This document shows, piece after piece, positions 33,783 to 35,597 of a DNA stretch of 35,597 bases (its first letter is position 1; every line of letters begins with the position of its first letter). Origin of the DNA: Clostridia bacterium (lineage in GTDB: Bacteria; Bacillota; Clostridia; Christensenellales; DTU072). The stretch spans positions 1 to 35,597 of the forward strand of contig JAFVAC010000016.1 of NCBI GenBank assembly GCA_017476265.1, given 5' to 3'. The notes under the pieces are model-generated. The model was not told the origin of the DNA and searched no databases. It saw nothing but the letters and a program-made list of their open reading frames with translations. A program made the position numbers and the translations under genes.

Positions 33783-33788
33783 GAATAT

Positions 33789-33826
33789 GAAAAACGCACT
33801 CCTTTCGGAATGCGCTTGTTTTTTCG
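33789..33826 (-). terminator. Terminator of the guaA operon
   Basis: On the minus strand CGCATTCC-GAAA-GGAGTGCG (33814-33795, one mismatch) is followed by TTTTTC. A TTGTTTTTT tract on the other side makes it usable in both directions. Confidence 0.75.
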
Positions 33827-33866
33827 TTTTGGGCGTGTAAAGTCGCCCTTAAACCTTGTCGTCGTA

Positions 33867-34850
33867 TTATTCCCATTCGATGGTGCCCGTGGGCTTCGGG
33901 GTCAAGTCAAACGCCACACGATTGACGCCCTTGACTTCGTGGGTGATGCGGTCGGTGATGTGGGAGAGGAGCGCAAAGGGGATCTCGGGCACGGTCGCTT
34001 GCATGGCGTCGCGGGTGTTGACGGCGCGGAGGACCACGAGATAGCCTTCGGTGCGTTCGCCCTTTTCATTGACGCCGACGGACTTGAAGTCGGGTACGAC
34101 GGTGAAGTACTGCCACACTTTGCCTTGGAGGTCGTTTTTGGCGAATTCTTCGCGCAAGATCGCGTCGGCTTCGCGGACGACTTCGAGACGTTCACGCGTG
34201 ATGGCACCGACGCAACGGACGCCGAGACCGGGTCCGGGGAAGGGTTGACGATAGACCATATTGTCGGGGAGCCCGAGGGCTTTGCCGACGACTCTTACTT
34301 CGTCCTTAAAGAGCAGTTTGACCGGCTCGACGAGTTCGAATTTGAGGTCCTCGGGGAGTCCGCCCACGTTGTGGTGCGCTTTGACGCCTTTGCTCTCCAA
34401 AATGTCGGGATAGATGGTGCCTTGGGCGAGGAAGGAGATATCTTCGAGTTTTCTTGCCTCCTCTTCAAAGACGCGGATAAATTCGGCTCCGATGATCTTT
34501 CTCTTCTTCTCGGGATCGGCGACGCCGGCGAGTTTGTCGAGGAAACGGTCCACTGCGTCGACGTAGACGAGGTTGGCGTCCATCTCGTCGCGGAATACCT
34601 TGATGACCTGTTCGGGCTCGCCTTTACGGAGAAGTCCGTGGTTGACGTGTACGCAGACCAGATTTTTGCCGATGGCTTTGATAAGGAGGGCGGCGACGAC
34701 GGAACTGTCCACACCGCCGGAGAGGGCGAGCAGGACTTTTTTGTCGCCGACTTGCGCCTTGATGGCTTTGAGTTGTTCGTTAACGAACGCTTCCGCAAGG
34801 GCGGGAGTGGTGATTCTTTCCATGGTCTCGGGACGAACGTTGGGATTCAT
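33867..34850 (-). CDS. guaA: GMP synthetase ATP-pyrophosphatase subunit without glutaminase domain
   Basis: 327 residues. Contains the PP-loop LSGGVDSS (43-50) that activates XMP with ATP, the conserved [10 protein letters not shown] and the C-terminal dimerisation domain ending [12 protein letters not shown]. It converts XMP to GMP using ammonia. Most bacterial GuaA proteins are about 510 residues with an N-terminal class I glutaminase; that half is missing here. The gene is intact: GGAGG sits before the ATG at 34850 and rplI lies just upstream. A separate glutaminase subunit elsewhere is expected, as in archaea. Confidence 0.92.
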   Translation of the reverse strand: MNPNVRPETMERITTPALAEAFVNEQLKAIKAQVGDKKVLLALSGGVDSSVVAALLIKAIGKNLVCVHVNHGLLRKGEPEQVIKVFRDEMDANLVYVDAVDRFLDKLAGVADPEKKRKIIGAEFIRVFEEEARKLEDISFLAQGTIYPDILESKGVKAHHNVGGLPEDLKFELVEPVKLLFKDEVRVVGKALGLPDNMVYRQPFPGPGLGVRCVGAITRERLEVVREADAILREEFAKNDLQGKVWQYFTVVPDFKSVGVNEKGERTEGYLVVLRAVNTRDAMQATVPEIPFALLSHITDRITHEVKGVNRVAFDLTPKPTGTIEWE

Positions 34851-34874
34851 ATGTAGTACCTCCGGAGTGGTTTT

Positions 34875-35312
34875 TTATTCGGGAATGACGCTTATTTTGA
34901 TCTTGGCTACGGTCTCCGCGTAGCACCAGACTTCGGCGTCGTAAATGCCGAGCGCTTTTATCGTGGGAATGGTGACTTTCTTTTTGTCCACCTCAAATCC
35001 GAGCGTCTTCAATGCGTCCGCGACGTCTTGCGCGGTCACGCTGCCGTACATTTTGTCACCGTTACATTTTGCGGGCACCTTGACGGTCTTGCCGTTGAGG
35101 TTCTTTTTCATCTCGAGGGCGGCTGCCTTTTCCTCCGCGCGACGCTTTTCTTCGTTGGCGATGCGCTGGTTCCGCTCGTTGACGGCGGCTTTGGTCGCTT
35201 CGGACGCCATCTTTTTCGGGATGAGGAAGTTGCGGGCGTATCCGTCGTTGACTTCGGCGACGTCACCCTTTTTGCCGATAGGCTTCACGTCCTGTAACAA
35301 TATCACTTTCAT
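34875..35312 (-). CDS. rplI: 50S ribosomal protein L9
   Basis: 145 residues. The N-terminal domain [17 protein letters not shown] with [11 protein letters not shown] binds 23S rRNA; a long charged helix (about 42-75) links it to the C-terminal domain. GGAGG precedes the start. It is 24 bases upstream of guaA and probably cotranscribed, an uncommon neighbour. Confidence 0.96.
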   Translation of the reverse strand: MKVILLQDVKPIGKKGDVAEVNDGYARNFLIPKKMASEATKAAVNERNQRIANEEKRRAEEKAAALEMKKNLNGKTVKVPAKCNGDKMYGSVTAQDVADALKTLGFEVDKKKVTIPTIKALGIYDAEVWCYAETVAKIKISVIPE

Positions 35313-35342
35313 ATTGCACCTCCTCTGTCTTTTCTACCAAAA

Positions 35343-35371
35343 AGTATAGACTTTTTTGCGGCGTTTGTCAA
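35343..35371 (-). promoter_or_regulatory. Promoter of rplI-guaA
   Basis: Minus strand: TTGACA (35366-35371), 17-base spacer, TATACT (35343-35348), about 30 bases before the rplI start. Confidence 0.8.
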
Positions 35372-35438
35372 CCTATCCGCAGACAGGAATATTCTTGTGT
35401 GCGTTTGACATACTACCTCCGAAACAGGAGGGAAAACT

Positions 35439-35597
35439 ATGATGCAACTGAAGTGTACCACCGCCAACTGCCAGCACAATTTGCGCTGTCACTGCAACGC
35501 GGGACTCATTGCCGTGGACGAAAAAGGGGTCTGCGACAGTAAGATAAAACGCGCCGGAGGGGCGTTGGAACAGACCTTTAAGGAGATGGAGGCGAGC
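35439..35597 (+). CDS. Small Cys-rich DUF1540-like protein, cut by window end
   Basis: 53 codons seen, no stop before the edge. The start MMQLKCTTANCQHN and RCHCNAGLIAV have the C-x5-C-x5-C-x-C type spacing seen in DUF1540 proteins of Bacillota, which are presumed metal-binding. AGGAGGG precedes two adjacent ATG codons (35439 and 35442), either of which may be used. Function unknown. Confidence 0.75.
   Translation, partial: MMQLKCTTANCQHNLRCHCNAGLIAVDEKGVCDSKIKRAGGALEQTFKEMEAS

Overview
The window reads as a chromosomal segment of an anaerobic low-to-mid-GC Bacillota (clostridial) bacterium. The grounds are strong Shine-Dalgarno sites at nearly every gene, vegetative promoters close to TTGACA-N17-TATAAT with a frequent GG just before the -10, lipobox lipoproteins, the secE-nusG-rplK-rplA-rplJ-rplL block, a PotABCD transporter with a cupin regulator, and many flavin and iron-sulfur redox proteins. 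I cannot assign a genus. Composition was judged by eye, not computed.

Layout. 1-4064 (minus strand): two tandem related lipoproteins, the first cut by the window edge, and a membrane-anchored papain-fold peptidase with Cys-pair modules. 4408-9355 (plus): an XRE-cupin regulator and potABCD, read from one consensus promoter with nearby dyads. 9379-9690: a mirror-symmetric array of small hairpins separated by CATGAATT boxes on the left and AATTCATG boxes on the right. 9711-11183 (minus): a short-chain dehydrogenase and a VUT-family queuosine-precursor transporter, preceded by a convincing preQ1-I riboswitch overlapping the ribosome binding site. 11364-13931 (plus): an exonuclease with a BRCT-like region, a second hairpin array with TGATAT boxes, a divergent HypB-type GTPase and a methyltransferase.

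14110-19590 (plus) is the most unusual block: an FAD oxidoreductase, a second HypB, a 960-residue iron-sulfur/GltD-type flavoprotein, and HypA two bases behind it. No hydrogenase or urease is visible. 19731-23047: a NUDIX hydrolase, then a CrtI-like flavoprotein paired with an NAD(P)H reductase carrying a [2Fe-2S] domain. 23111-24851 (minus): a small lipoprotein and an SGNH-hydrolase lipoprotein. 25019-29804 (plus): a metallophosphoesterase, a DUF4422 glycosyltransferase, a geranylgeranyl-reductase-like flavoprotein and a BspA-type leucine-rich-repeat lipoprotein.

30020-33545 (plus): rpmG, secE, nusG, rplK, rplA, an L10 leader with attenuator, rplJ and rplL, closed by a 21-bp perfect-stem terminator. 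rpoB does not follow. 33867-35312 (minus): a GMP synthetase subunit without its glutaminase domain, and rplI. The window ends inside a small Cys-rich DUF1540-like gene.

Best candidates for undescribed biology are the HypB/HypA-bracketed redox operon without a nickel enzyme, and the two hairpin-array families. The preQ1 riboswitch gives the VUT transporter a firm functional assignment.
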